In this document: one piece after another, positions 45,411 through 59,400 of the stretch | Numbering within the stretch: position 1 is the first letter of the stretch | Layout of the letters: each line of letters starts with the position of its first letter | The notes under the pieces: generated by a model | What the model was told of the DNA's origin: nothing | Database searches by the model: none | The model's input: only the letters and a program-made list of their open reading frames with translations | DNA from: Hermatobates lingyangjiaoensis | Taxonomy: Eukaryota > Arthropoda > Insecta > Hemiptera > Hermatobatidae | DNA: 64,000 nt | Direction of reading: 5' to 3' | Assembly: GCA_026182355.1 (NCBI GenBank) | Contig: JAPFBL010000241.1 | Coordinates: 376,501-440,500 of the forward strand | Translations under genes and position numbers: made by a program

Positions 45411-48400
45411 GTATTCTTAGTGAAATTCTATATTTGATAGTGGTCTAATTCGGGCCTTATAGTGAATTGTACTATTATTTTGTTTTAGGTAGTTTAATAA
45501 TTGTGAATGTAGAAAGAGGAAAGTGGCCGTGTGGAGTTAAAACCAAAACCAAAGATGAAGATGGTGATTTTATCCTTCATCGAATTCCTGCGGAAATAAA
45601 TCTCGGTTGAGTTGTTAAGTATTTTCAAAATTTCATAGACTCTTAAGTTTTATTATTAATAATTGGGAAAAGATATTTAAAATTGCTTTATTTATAAAAG
45701 TTTTTTTAGTGAATTGGATGTGAACTTTTTTCCCAAGTATATTTTCTAAATATTCTTCATTATTTAGAAGTCGAGTGCACCACAGCGTTGAAAGGCGTGG
45801 GAAACCAGTTATGGAGAGGTTGCATTGTTACTCAGTGACTTCATAGTCCACAATTCAAGTTACTTCAAAGATAAAATAGTATTAGAATTGGGGTCTGGAG
45901 TTGGTTTAACCAGTATTGTTGCATCAAACTTTGCCAAAGCCGTTATTGCAACAGGTAATCAATATTTCAATGATTTTTTTTATTGGTACTGGTTATTAGT
46001 TTACATAATATATATTTTTCGCACATAGTTGTGTATATACATGCACTCATATATAACGTATTTCGTCTTTAATAATGAGTTATAATAGGCTTCTTACAGG
46101 AAATTTAATTCTTCCTGAACGAAATGCAATTTTATCAAAAAAATGCGATTGGTGTGGTAATTCCACAGTTCCACGTCAGTTTTGGTAAAATAAATATTTT
46201 GTAATTCTGTTCTTTTTTTCGTAATTAATTCACATTGTGTGATTAGATTAGTATCGTTGGAGTCATCGGAGTATACTGTTAACAGCCCCTTGGTTCAAAA
46301 ATATTAAAGTGAAATCTCAGACTAGAGTAAGCCAGCAACATTATTTAACGTAGCTAAAATTTATACTTGTCAAACATTTAGGAAACTTTCTCAATAAAGT
46401 TTATTTTAAACTTGACGAGAATTTTTGAAATGCACTTGTATATGTAACACAAGATAATATTTTTTGTTTCAAATGGCCTCCTATTGCTATATTCAACAGC
46501 AGCAGCATACAGACTTGCCACGTGTATATATGGTTGTTTCTTTTTCATTACTATTAAATCAAGAGTGTGTCACCAAATGATTGAATTCTGCAATCAACCT
46601 ACTTAAAAAAATAACAGGCATTTATACACTTAATCCGTAAACTTAAATAAATGATCAAACCACAATATGAAATGAGAAAACAAGACTAAGATCTTTCTTG
46701 AGTTGGGTTTTTGACTCTGACGAAGACCGCTTGTTACGATTGAAAGATCTTAGTCTTGTTTTCCCATTTCATATTGTGGTTTAATCATTGTTTGTTATTT
46801 CACGTGTTTATGTGAAATCTTTTTATCGGTAAACTTAAAATATAAGTGTTATTCAGAATCTGATTAAAATATCCAAAAGAAGTTTAAATTACATAACATA
46901 GTAACTAAAAAGTTTACAACTTCTGCCACGGTGACAGAAAGAATCAAAAAACTATTTATTTCTTGGGTATATTGTAGCTTGAAATCCCTGAGCACATTGA
47001 TATAATAATATCATTGACCACTACCACAAACTTAAAACCAACAAAAGCCCTTATAGATTTTTTTCGGTTTTAGGATCATCACTCATTTTTAATATTATAT
47101 ATTTGGTCTTCTCCAAAACGATTTTATTATTTTGACAATAAATTTAGTTATTCCGTAAATAATGTTTATTTTATTTTGATAAACAATGATATGTTGTTTG
47201 TTTGTATGTTCTTTACAAAAGTTAAAGGTTTGATTCTTCAGTTGACATTCTTGAATGTTATATAGATATTCCTGATCTGGGTATTCTAGAAAAATTAAAA
47301 AGAAATGTTGAACGAAATAGAAACTTATGTAAGTGTCCAGTGAGGGTTTTACCTCTGAATTTCTTTGAAAGGCAGTGGGATTATCAAGTTGAAGAGAGTA
47401 TGAAGGAAGCCGATGTCATCATTGCAGCAGACGGTAAGAAAAAGTACTTTATATTCGATAGAGCTTTTACCACTCGTGAAATACTCTTAGAGAGTCATCA
47501 TCTGTTATTGCATTATATAGTTTACGGTACTTGAAATAATTATTTTATCTCCAGAAGGGACAAAAAAGTAACTTTTCACGTCTAGTTTTCAAGTAATAAT
47601 GTAAGACCTTTAATCCCCGTACTTATAAACGAAGCAATAATGAAAAATCTGGAGTGGCCTACACTCTACTTTACTATAAGTAACTCAATGTCAAATTTCT
47701 TGAGTATATAAAACATAACGTATTATTTAAGCATAACATAAATATCTAAATGGGATATAATTATTAGCATTGCATTCGTGTGGTAGTACAGATAGTGATT
47801 GAAGGACATATCAATTTATAAGCTTATTTTTGTACATCACAAATAATTTATTATTTGCAAATAATTTCATTAGTATAACTACAGCAGTAATAACATTTTT
47901 GAAAAACCAATGTGAACATTTCTTGAAACGAAATATTATCCTACAAGAGAACATGGCTATTGTTCAAATAGCCAGTAGATTTCTTACATCGTTTACTTGA
48001 CATCCTTCTACATTGAATATTAATGTAAAATTTTCAAATTTGAAACAGTAAAATACCCTTTTTTTCTCTGAAAAACATCTTAAACAGCGAAGAAAATGTT
48101 GTTTTAAGCTGATTTGTTAATTAAAGATGTACGATAATTACAGTTATTAATCTCTAAACGAAAGATTTATATTTTGAATTATCTTTTACATTTTTGGTTT
48201 TTAACAGAATTATTATACTGAGAATTTTATGGCTTCTTAGTATTTAATAAGATCATTTTCCATCCCCTTTGTCAAATAACATATATACGAATTTTTTTTT
48301 AATGAGTGTTATCATTTACCTGCACAACATTATTCCTCTTACATCTCTTATAAGTCAATAATATATTTTAATTTTTCCATTAGAAACATCAATTTTATCT

Positions 48401-51400
48401 CAGTGGATTCGCTCAAAAAATTTCTAAGTCAATGTAAACAATGTAACAAAATACAAAAAATTCGACAAGTATAGCAGGTGATCTCTTAGTCTAGGGTAAA
48501 CAAAGAGTTTTTATATCGTTATTGCTCTTTCCCGTAATTGAAACTTCATGATTTTTTTTTTTATGAATTGCTAATTTTTTGTTCCATTTTTGGTCAAATT
48601 TTCATTACTTTTTAACGAGCCGTTTAGCGTCAAAAAAACATTTTCTGAAAACACAAATCGTACTGTAACGCCCCTTTAGCGAATGTAATTTTAGAAAAAA
48701 ATATCTCAACTCATTCTCCATATAATGTTCTATTTATAGGCATAGTTTCATCTTTGTCCGTCAAACAGTATGGCTTGTATCGCTCTCACAAGGTTTGAGA
48801 TTGAATTATAAGTCAAAATTTTTACATTTTATTGAAAAAAAAATATTTCCTGTTGTTTTAAAATTCTGAATATATTTTTCGTTTGTTCGATTTGTAACTT
48901 CAAAGATAATGTCAAAATTTCAAAACTCTAGGGTTATCAGTTTAGGAGAAATAAATGTTTTAAAAAAAACGGTTTTTGGCAAAAAAAGTGACTTTCCCAT
49001 CATGCATAATTCTTCGCAAACAATAGGGATCTTCGTCTTTATGAGGCCCATTTTTGTGTAAAATATCAACTTGATCCATCAAAGATTCTGGACCGTAGCG
49101 TGGTAACAAGCAATGCTAACACACTCACCCACCCACACACACACAGACATCATCGTAAAAACGTCATAAAACGACTTCTGGGACCTCAAAACATGTAATT
49201 CCGTCAAAATCTCGAGATCGAATTTTTTCACGATCACTATACTTTATTTATAGTAAAGTAAAAAAGGCGGGGGAATAATGGAAAAACAGGGATGTAATCC
49301 AGGTTGTCCAACCTAATTATTTTGTTGATATTGATTTTATTTTTTATTGATATTTTTTATTATTTTTTTTTAGATATGAAATGAAATGAGATCTGAAACA
49401 CTTAAGGTGGCTTAGTTACTAGCAATAGTTACTATATCACTGAATGAAAGTACTATTTAATGAATACCATAGTATCTAGACATCGTTTTGTTTAATAGAA
49501 ATATAAAAATATCCTTATGACATTGAATACATTAACGTAACCTTTCGAAATCAGCTTGAACCTTCCACTATTTCATATTACAAAAGAATCTCGTAGTACG
49601 AGTCCCTTATGGCAAGAGCAATTTGGTTTACGAGCAGCCATGCGTAAAAGTTTTTGTCTCGTATAAGGAATAAACATTTGTTGTACGAGCGACCGTCTTT
49701 CTTACGCCTAGATGGTCTCCGTTTTAAGTTTAATAGATTAATAGAAACATGATAATTTCTTGCATGTGTTTTTATTATATATATTTCATATGAAATATTG
49801 TTCATTTTTTTATAATTCTACTATTTCTGTTTTAAAAAAGTAAACTTAAAAACAGGCATTTTCGGAACGGACTATTTATTTTCATATTCATTTCAATGCA
49901 CAAATTTGCTTCGTAATACGAGTAAATCGCAAAGGGAGCTCTGTATGGGAACGAATCAAACTCGCACTTCGAGGTTGTTCTGCATAGTATTTCTTTATTA
50001 GTGTTTTATGGTAAAAGAATAGTAAAAGATTATTATTTAATCTTTTATATGTTATTACTTCTAGTTAATACTTTAAACTAACAATTAGTTTGAAAGAGTT
50101 TTATCTATATAATTACTTTATACATTATATTTTATTTAAAAATGTATATTCTAACTTTACCAAGATGATTTGTTAATATTTCATACTTACTTTAAATTAT
50201 TTTTTAACAATATTCATACTTGTATGTATGGTTACTAGTTTGAAAACATGAGTGAATATTATTAATTATTAGTTAATTATTAGTAATTAATTATTAGTTA
50301 ATTGGTTAGTTCCACTGAGGTTAGTAATATTAGAATTAGTAATAATACAATCCGTCATATCTCGTAAAGTCTCAGAAAAGCTCGACCGGTTTAGAGTCCG
50401 TCTGGATCCCATCTTCAAGAGCACCTAACTGACTGTGAATGTTATTTTCCTATAACTTACCTATATATGTCATCTACATTGTGGAATCAGTGTTGTCTGT
50501 GTAGTTAATTTTTTTTTTCATATTTCTTTAATTGCTATGTTTTTTCCTTTTATTTCTTGTTTCATTATCTATTTCCAGTTCCTTGTGTCGTCTTTTAAAT
50601 GTTATTAGTGGTTTTGTTAAGATGTCGGTTTGGTGGTTTGTTTGTTCATTGATTATATTGTCTGTCATTTTATGTTTGTATATTTCTATTTGTTCCTGTA
50701 TGTTCATTCGTTGTCCTTTTTGTCCCGTCTGTAGTAAGTCCATTGTGTTTTCCATACTGTCTGGGTTATGTCCAAATTTGTTTAAGTGGTGTGCATAGTT
50801 TGATTTGTTTGTGTTGTTGGTGTAGTCTGTAATGTGTTCTTTGAATCTGTCTTTTAGTGTCCTTCCCGTTTACCCGATGTAGTTTTTACCACAATCTTTG
50901 CGTTTAATTTTGTATATTCCGCTTAGAATATTTAATATTCTTAGAATATTTTCTTAGAAGAGTCGCAATTTTTTCGCTAGGTTTACCTATGTAAGTTAAA
51001 GACGCGTATCTGTTCGTTATCGTTAAATAAACACAATAATAACAGTACAACACCGGGAATAACGAACAGATACGCGTCTTTAACTTACATAGGTAAACCT
51101 AGCGAAAAAATTGCGACTCTTCTAAGAAAATATTCATTAAAAATAGGTTATAAAACGAATAATACTATAAACCAAATCACAAACAACACAATAGAGAACA
51201 AAGATAATAAATTAAGATAATAAAGAAACAAGCGGAATATACAAAATTAAACGCAAAGATTGTGGTAAAAACTACATCGGGTAAACGGGAAGGACACTAA
51301 AAGACAGATTCAAAGAACACATTACAGACTACACCAACAACACAAACAAATCAAACTATGCACACCACTTAAACAAATTTGGACATAACCCAGATAGTAT

Positions 51401-54400
51401 GGAAAACACAATGGACTTACTACAGACGGGACAAAAAGGACAACGAATGAACATACAGGAACAAATAGAAATATACAAACATAAAATGACAGACAATATA
51501 ATCAATGAACAAACAAACCACCAAACCGACATCTTAACAGAACCACTAATAACATTTAAAAGACGACACAAGGAACTGGAAATGGATAATGAAACAAGAA
51601 ATAAAAGGAAAAAACATAGCAATTAAAGAAATATGCAAAAAAAAATTAACTACACAGATAACAATCTATGAGATAGCAATCTATTGAGAGACACAGCAGG
51701 CGGCAGCCTCACGTTACATTCCTGAACAGTAAATAAAGAAATCCATTTATTCTGAATAAAAACAATCTGGAACTGGTAAAGTGAACTGAAAAATATCTTA
51801 ACAGTTCAATTCATTGGATAAATATAACCATTTAACTATTTTACTATTAGTTTTTTTCCTTTCCAAGATTATCTGGTGAGGCAGTGTCTACCCTGACTGC
51901 ATGTCCCTGATAGAAATACATTGCCTTATCTGTTACGTTATCATCAATCTCGACCGGTTTCTGAACTCGTTCGTTGTCAAGAGCTAACTCCCCCTTCCTT
52001 CTGTATATTGTATACATCTGTATACTAATAGTATCATTTAATTATCAGCAATTAATTTGTAATTAGTATAGTAATTAATGAAACAAATTTTAAATTTTAT
52101 TTACCTGTGCAATACAGATTACAATTCGTACCATCATTAAAGAAACGTGTTCTCGATAACTTTTTTCGCTTATTTTTTTTTTCAGTTATTTATGATGACG
52201 ATTTGACAGAGGCTTTTGTGGAGACGTTGAAAAAAATCTTATTACTCAAGAAGAAAGAAGTGTTTATTGCTTTAGAAAAAAGGTAAACTTGTGTTTAGTA
52301 TTTAAAAAAAAAAATTATTATGCTATTGAAATTCAAAATATTGAAATTGATTTTGCATTAGTCAGAGGTCCTTATGACTTTTCTCTTTTTCTTTTCAATC
52401 GTATTTTAGTAATTAGGTTTTTGTCGTGTTGTTTTCGTAATATTTCATTTCCTTATTCTAGAGCTGCATGTTGTCAATTAATTTTATAAAACACTTTTTC
52501 TTTTTCTCGGAGTTTGGTCAGGGTAAATATATGGAATCACCTTTTTGCCAACGTTTCGTCTTTATTTCAAGACATCCTCAGGGCTATAAACTAACAAAAA
52601 ACAATAAACAATGGACATTTTTTCATTTCTACTTTAAAAACATCATAAACAAATTGAAAAAAGAACTTACTGAAGGCTTGGTTCTGTTACATTTACAAAC
52701 AACCGTTAACTGTCATTACATGTGCTGTTCCAAGCGACAAATTATTGAACCACTGTTTTTTTAGTACAATCCATTATATATAAACATATATATCACCATA
52801 ATATATATCTATAATACATTTATAATAAATTATTATTTTAACAATCCTTAAAATAATTTAAGGATTGTTAAAATAATAATTTATTATAAATGTATTATAG
52901 ATATATATTATGGTGATATATATGTTTATATATAATGGATTGTACTAAAAAAACAGTGGTTCAATAATTTGTCGCTTGGAACAGCACATGTAATGACAGT
53001 TAACGGTTGTTTGTAAATGTAACAGAACCAAGCCTTCAGTAAGTTCTTTTTTCAATTTGTTTATGATGTTTTTAAAGTAGAAATGAAAAAATGTCCATTG
53101 TTTATTGTTTTTTGTTAGTTTATAGCCCTGAGGATGTCTTGAAATAAAGACGAAACGTTGGCAAAAAGGTGATTCCATATATTTACCCTGACCAAACTCC
53201 GAGAAAAAGAAAAAGTGTTTTGTGAATATTTTGTGGTCAAGAAAACAGTACCGAATTAATTTTATATCTAATTATTTGAACCAGCGCGAATTAATTAATT
53301 ATGCGTATTTGTTAATGTAATGGAAACAATCGATAGACTAGAGAGGGGTGTTAGGGAGCCAGGTTAGCTCAATGGTTATCGTACTAGCCTCAGAACTGGT
53401 AGCTCCAGGGTTCGATACCCATCAGGCCCTCGATTTATTCACGTGGGAGGTGAATAAATTTGAGCACGTCGTCCCTCGGAGAGGACGTTAAGCTGTCGGT
53501 CCCGAGCCTGTACATAACTGCTTACATAGGTCCAGGGTTCGATACTCACTCTGGCCCTCGATTTATTTACGTGGAAGGTGAATAAATTTGAGCACGTCGT
53601 CTCTCGGAGAGGACGTTAAGCTGTCGATCCCGAGCCTGTACATAACTGCTTACATAGGTCCAGGGTTCGATACTCAATCTGGCCCTCGATTTATTTACGT
53701 GGAAGGTGAATAAATTTGAGCACATCGTCCCTCGGAGAGGACGTTAAGCTGTCGATCCCGAGCCTGTGCATAACTGCTTGCATAGGTCCAGGGTTCGTTA
53801 CTCACTCTGGCCCTCGATTTATTCACGTGGAAGGTGAATAAATTTGAGCACGTCGTCCCTCGGAGAGGACGGTTAAGCTGTCGGTCCCGAGCCTGTTCAT
53901 AACTGCTCACATAGGTCCAGGGTTCGATACTCACTCTGGCCCTCGATTTATTTAAGTGGAAGGTGAATAAATTTGAATACGTCGTCCCTAGGAGAGGACG
54001 TTAAGCCGTCGGTCCCGAGCCTGTACGATGTCAGGTACTCGTTAAAAATCCCCTACATTAAATATGCTTGAGTTAGGCAAAATTTAGTACTCTCATTGTG
54101 GAATCAGTCTTCTTTGTGTGGTATCATAAAGGGCTCAATATTCGGCCTACGTTTGTTCCCTTGTGGGACAGCCACTGCAACCTTAAGGGTTGTCTACTAC
54201 TACTAGAAAGGGGTGTTCAAGCTGTGACCCGTGGTTTATATTTCATTGACCTTCTGCGAATCATAAAAATATAATCGAATTTGAATCAATCAGACATGAA
54301 AGATACACTTGACTGTAATGGTGTGGTCAATTGACTTTAAAAATTCTGGTAATTAGTGGTACAATCAGTCAATTGGCTATAAAATACTGGCACCAATGTT

Positions 54401-56414
54401 TAATATGAAGTTTTAGACGGGATTAAGTTTCATCATGAAAAACATAAAAAAATTCAATGGCCTCATTCATTTATAGGATTAGATACATACAGCGTAAGTA
54501 TAACTATAGTTACGTTAGAGTATTCTTTATACAGACATGGACAACCTGCGGCCCGCGGGCCATATACGGCCCAAGACGTGTTATGCGTCGACCTTAGAGT
54601 TTATCTAGAATTTTTTCTTCATATTAAAAATTCCTTTGCTTTTTGCTTACTAACTAAAGCTCACCTAGTCTTTTGGAAGGATATTACAACTTCGGAAAGA
54701 TATAGAATATATATAGAGAGAGAGAGCGCAACAACATCAAATCCTTTAGTTTTTTTTTATATGGCGATACTAATCTTTCGATGTTTTCATTGTGATAACT
54801 GCTTCATTATGATTATGATATAAAGAGATAAGTACAATAATTTTCATAAGACTAATAAAAATTTAAATAATTATTGACACGTTAATTAGCACGTAGTATA
54901 GTATACTACGTGCTAATTAACGTGTATACGTTGTTAATCGTGTTAAGGTTAATTCTATATATATATATATATACGCAAAACAGTAATAAATTGTCGACCG
55001 TGGGACAGATATGCAACACAAAAAGGATAAATTGGGATGCGGTCAGTTTCTTCCTCTTCCAATCAAACTCTCATTGCCGACGTTTCGATTTTATTCAAAA
55101 TCTTTTTCAAAGGCCAAAGTAGGAATGTTTGAAAATGAACAAACTATTACAAATTACATTACAAAACAGTATGGAAGTTTGGAAACTTCCATACTGTTTT
55201 AGTAGTGTAATTTGTAATAGTTTGTTCATTTTCAAACATTCCTACTTTGGCCTTTGAAAAAGATTTTGAATAAAATCGAAACGTCGGCAATGAGAGTTTG
55301 ATTGGAAGAGGAAGAAACTGACTCCATCCCAATTTATTCTTTTTGTGTTACATATATATATATATACAAAACACTTTTTCTTTTTCTCGGAGTTTGGTCA
55401 GGGTAAATATATGGAATCACCTTTTTGCCAACGTTTCGTCTTTATTTCAAGACATCCTCAGGGCTATAAACTAACAAAAAACAATAAACAATGGACATTT
55501 TTTCATTTCTACTTTAAAAACATCATAAACAAATTGAAAAAAGAACTTACTGAAGGCTTGGTTCTGTTACATTTACAAACAACCGTTAACTGTCATTACA
55601 TGTGCTGTTCCAAGCGACAAATTATTGAACCACTGTTTTTTTTAGTACAATCCATTATATATAAACATATATACTTATACACATATTATAATATATATCT
55701 ATTATAATATGTATCACCATAATATATATCTATAATACATTTATAATAAATTATTATTTTAACAATCCTTAAAAATATAAACTAGATAACATTGCATCTT
55801 TAACTATTTATGATGGAACTATAAATCCTACTTAAATTGTCTGTATCTGTTTTTCTATTGCAAGTATTATTAGTATTTTTGATATGTATCATTTCTTTTA
55901 TCAATCTTTTATTGTATGAAGTTTCATAATCTAAAATTGATGCATTCTCAAATTGAAATGTGTGTTGATTTTTAATTGCATGAGAGGCTAGGGCACAAAA
56001 CATTTTTTTATTTTTAAAATTCGATTTGTGTAAAGCTAATCTATCTTTTAGATATTGTTTGGTTTGACCTATGTATACATTATTACAATTATTGCAAGGA
56101 ATAGATTATATTGCAAGCAATATAATTTGTCAATAATTTGTCGCTTGGAACAGCACATGTAATGACAGTTAACGGTTGTTTGTAAATGTAACAGAACCAA
56201 GCCTTCAGTAAGTTCTTTTTTCAATTTGTTTATGATGTTTTTAAAGTAGAAATGAAAAAATGTCCATTGTTTTTTGTTAGTTTATAGCCCTGAGGATGTC
56301 TTGAAATAAAGACGAAACGTTGGCAAAAAGGTGATTCCATATATTTACCCTGACCAAACTCCGAGAAAAAGAAAAAGTGTTTTGTGAATATTTTGTGGTC
56401 AAGAAAACAGTACC

Positions 56415-56460
<46 letters not shown>

Positions 56461-59400
56461 ATATATATCAGTAGCCCTCTGCTTGTACGAGTGGACGCAC
56501 GTGCCTCTTCCTCTTCCCTTCTTCTTCCCTTCTTCTCCCTGACGACGAACTTCAGTTCGAAATATCGACCCAGTAAGTTTTCTCGCTTCTTCTATTTGTT
56601 GTCTTTTTTCATTTATATATATATATATATATATACCATGATAAACGAAAAACGGTCCGGCAGGACAGATAACACTTAAAATAAACAGTGACACATAGAC
56701 TGAAACATACAAAAGACTCACTTTTCAATATTTTGACCGTAATGGCGGTCGACATATTGAAAAGCGAGTCTTTGTTATGTTTCTGTCTATGTGTCACTGT
56801 TTATTTTTAGTATATATATATATATAGTAATTAAATGAAACAGTCCAATTGACTTTTAAATAAAAATGAATTAAAACAAAGGTGGTACACAGATGGACAC
56901 AGGAGTAACTCACTTCTATATTTCGACGATTTTCGTCATCAGGAAGTGAAGAGTCCTGCAGGAAGGCAGAGCGGTGAGCGAACACGGTCAGGAACAGCAA
57001 GACCGTTAGTCAATACCCCCACTAAAACTACGAAACGAGAAGGGAGGGGAAGGAATGAATTTGGAAGAGCCAAATTAAGAAGTAAAAAATGAATAAAATA
57101 AAAATAAAGAAGAGATATGTAAATTAATAATGAAAAAGTGCATATATTTAAAAGAAATGAATGTTTGAGTCCAAGAGAAGATCCAGTCTCCTGGACTCAA
57201 CCTCAACCGTTAATTTTTTTTTCTAAATGTATGTATTTTTTTCATTATTAATTTACTTCTGTCTTCTTTATTTATATTTTATTTAACTCTTCTATAATTT
57301 TTATTTTGTTATTCTTATGTTTAATTAACTACTATATTTTATTCGTTTTTTGACTTCTTAATTTGGTTCTTCATTACCTTCCCCTCCCTTCTCTGTTGGT
57401 GGTTGTAGTGGGGATACTGACTAAAGGTCGTGCTGTTGCTAATCGTGTTCAGTTGTCGCCCTTACTTCTGCAGATCTCACTTTCCGGTTTAGTCATAAAC
57501 CTTAGCCCCTAGTGGGGCCATGCCGCTCTACCACAAGCTGCATTGGCTTATATATATATCCACAGGTTCTTTGAGCTAGGGGCTACAAAGGCCACTGACC
57601 TTACCTGATGCTGAGCAGGTTCAGTAGGACCATTGGTCCGGAGTTTGTTCCGAAACTCTTAAAATAAGTCGGTACTACGGCCGGCGAGGCCCATGGAGGG
57701 ATTCTCTCTCCATCCCGCCAAATAAGGTTGGATTCGTAGTGGCTGTTGGTTCTCATCCAAGTTGAGTAGACCCTTGTGGTTGCTGTGTGAGAAGCAGTAA
57801 CATCTTGAGAGGATGCCTGCTTAGCATACGGGGGAGCTAGAGACCCCAAACCATTACCAGTGGGAACGGGTCTTGAACTCAGCTGATTGGACTGGACAAC
57901 TGGTACTTGCCTAGTAGAAGTTCGGTTCTTGACGGGAGGTCTTGACGATTAGGTACCACCCCTTCGAGCCCATTTCTGTTCAAGCCAAGGAAAGACCTTA
58001 GAGAGTCTCACAACTAGCACAGACCAGGTGTCGTTTAGCCAGCGAGAAGTTTGTAATCTCTCTCTATGACTTGTTTCTCTTGAGGTACTAACAACACTCT
58101 TTACAGTGGCGCCCTTAACAGGGGTTCGATTCACTACTAGTTGCAAACCCTGATCCCGGAGTAAGGAGCATATTGCCCTCTTCGGAGGGGGACGACCGAG
58201 TTCAGAAGAACACTAGGGTAGACCTAAAACTGTTAGGTATTGTTGGTTAGCCTGACCATAATTTAATCATAAACCTGCTTTGCTTTGTCTTTTAATATTC
58301 GAAGCTTTTGCCTCCGTGAGTTTTCACTGCGAAAACTATATGTGTAGTGATATCGTAAATTAAATATTGTTTCTACTGAATTAATGAAATATTAGTAATA
58401 TATATTAATTATATCACTTCATAATTATACTAGCTCTGGTAACCTACTGTTAACGTATAGTTCAGTTTTATAACTAAGAATGATAAATCAATTACTTTTA
58501 TGCTGAATATTTTGTTGGAAGACTAAATAAAATACCTGGGCTTTCCATTTTTCCACGTATGATTGAAGTTTTCCTGTTGTTACTTCGTGGTTCTTACAAT
58601 TTCATGGAGCCCTAGATTCTGCCTTGAAAAGATTCTGATGTTCTTTTACGTCATATCTTCAAATTATTTCTTCGCCTTCACAATTTCTTTAAAATAGTTT
58701 TTTTTTTCTTAATAAACTCAAAAGATAATTCGTTCATAGCTGTCCTTTTTTGGAAAGTCTAATTGTCTAAAATTCATAACATAAACTTGTTGATATTTGC
58801 AAGATTAAAGAAAAATAATTTGAAGATATGCGATTTAAATGTAATTGCTTCTAAATACTTTCATCAAAAAAACTTTTATTGATTCGTAGATAAATACCAA
58901 AATGAAAAGAAATAGCAGTCAAAGGCAAATTCACTGTGACATCAACCTTTGAGCTACCTAAAACCTTCCCATGATCAACCTCAATTAACATGTAAATTTT
59001 CACTTGTCTGTCAGAAACGAAAAATGATCCTTTAAATGTATTGGTCTAAAAAATAAAACATATACTTCATTATATAACATGTAAAGAGACGAATACACTT
59101 GCAGTCTCTAATTTTTGGTTGAACCGTCATCAGGAGAGTAGAGATAGGGACACCAAGCGCACTTGCGAAGCGATGGTTGGAGTCCCTATCTCTACTCTCC
59201 TGATGACGGTTCAACCAAAAATTAGAGACTGTAAGTGTGTTCGTCCCTTTACTGTGTATCTATAGTTTACTGTGAAACGTATATATATATAAATGAAAAA
59301 GACAACACAGAAAAGAAACAAGAACACTTACTAGACCAATATTTTGAACTGAAGTTCGTCATTAGGAAGAGAATAGAAGGGAAGAAGAAGAGGTACGAAC

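Larger units (their letters stand above)
50506..51655. mobile_element. Penelope-like retroelement fragments in head-to-head palindrome
   Basis: Two arms, about 50506-51023 and 51050-51655, are near-perfect inverted copies. Each codes the C-terminal GIY-YIG endonuclease of a Penelope-like element. In the right arm GIY lies at 51234-51242 (GGA ATA TAC), C-x-x-C-like KDCGKN and YIG at 51273-51281, then TGRTLKDRFKEH and the acidic or basic tail to a stop at 51626. Upstream, TYIGKPSEKIATLLRKYSLK resembles the segment after the reverse transcriptase. The same TAA stop directly after YIG (51282-51284 and, mirrored, 50870-50872) is in both arms. The right arm keeps extra sequence (51134-51232) absent from the left. 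Confidence 0.85.
47434..52185. other. METTL22-like intron 4
   Basis: Holds an old repeat at 49575-49985 (words CGTAGTACGAGTC / CGTAATACGAG in inverted arrangement, possibly a MITE) and the Penelope-like palindrome at 50506-51655. The 47550-49300 stretch shows only AT-rich DNA. Confidence 0.6.

Noticed and set aside
45825..46028. Alternative start of the METTL22-like protein downstream of the frameshift
   Set aside because: Would begin at a non-ATG codon and run past the donor at 45955; the exon 3 model with a frameshift explains the sequence better.
52468..53178. Mirror ORFs containing MESPFCQRFVFISRHPQGYK on both strands (also 55345, 27510)
   Set aside because: They translate the palindrome arm including the complement of the hammerhead-like core; no codon-like constraint visible.
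53695..53934. 79-codon minus-strand ORF
   Set aside because: Lies wholly in the tandemly repeated SINE core; its internal repetition reflects the 128-bp units.
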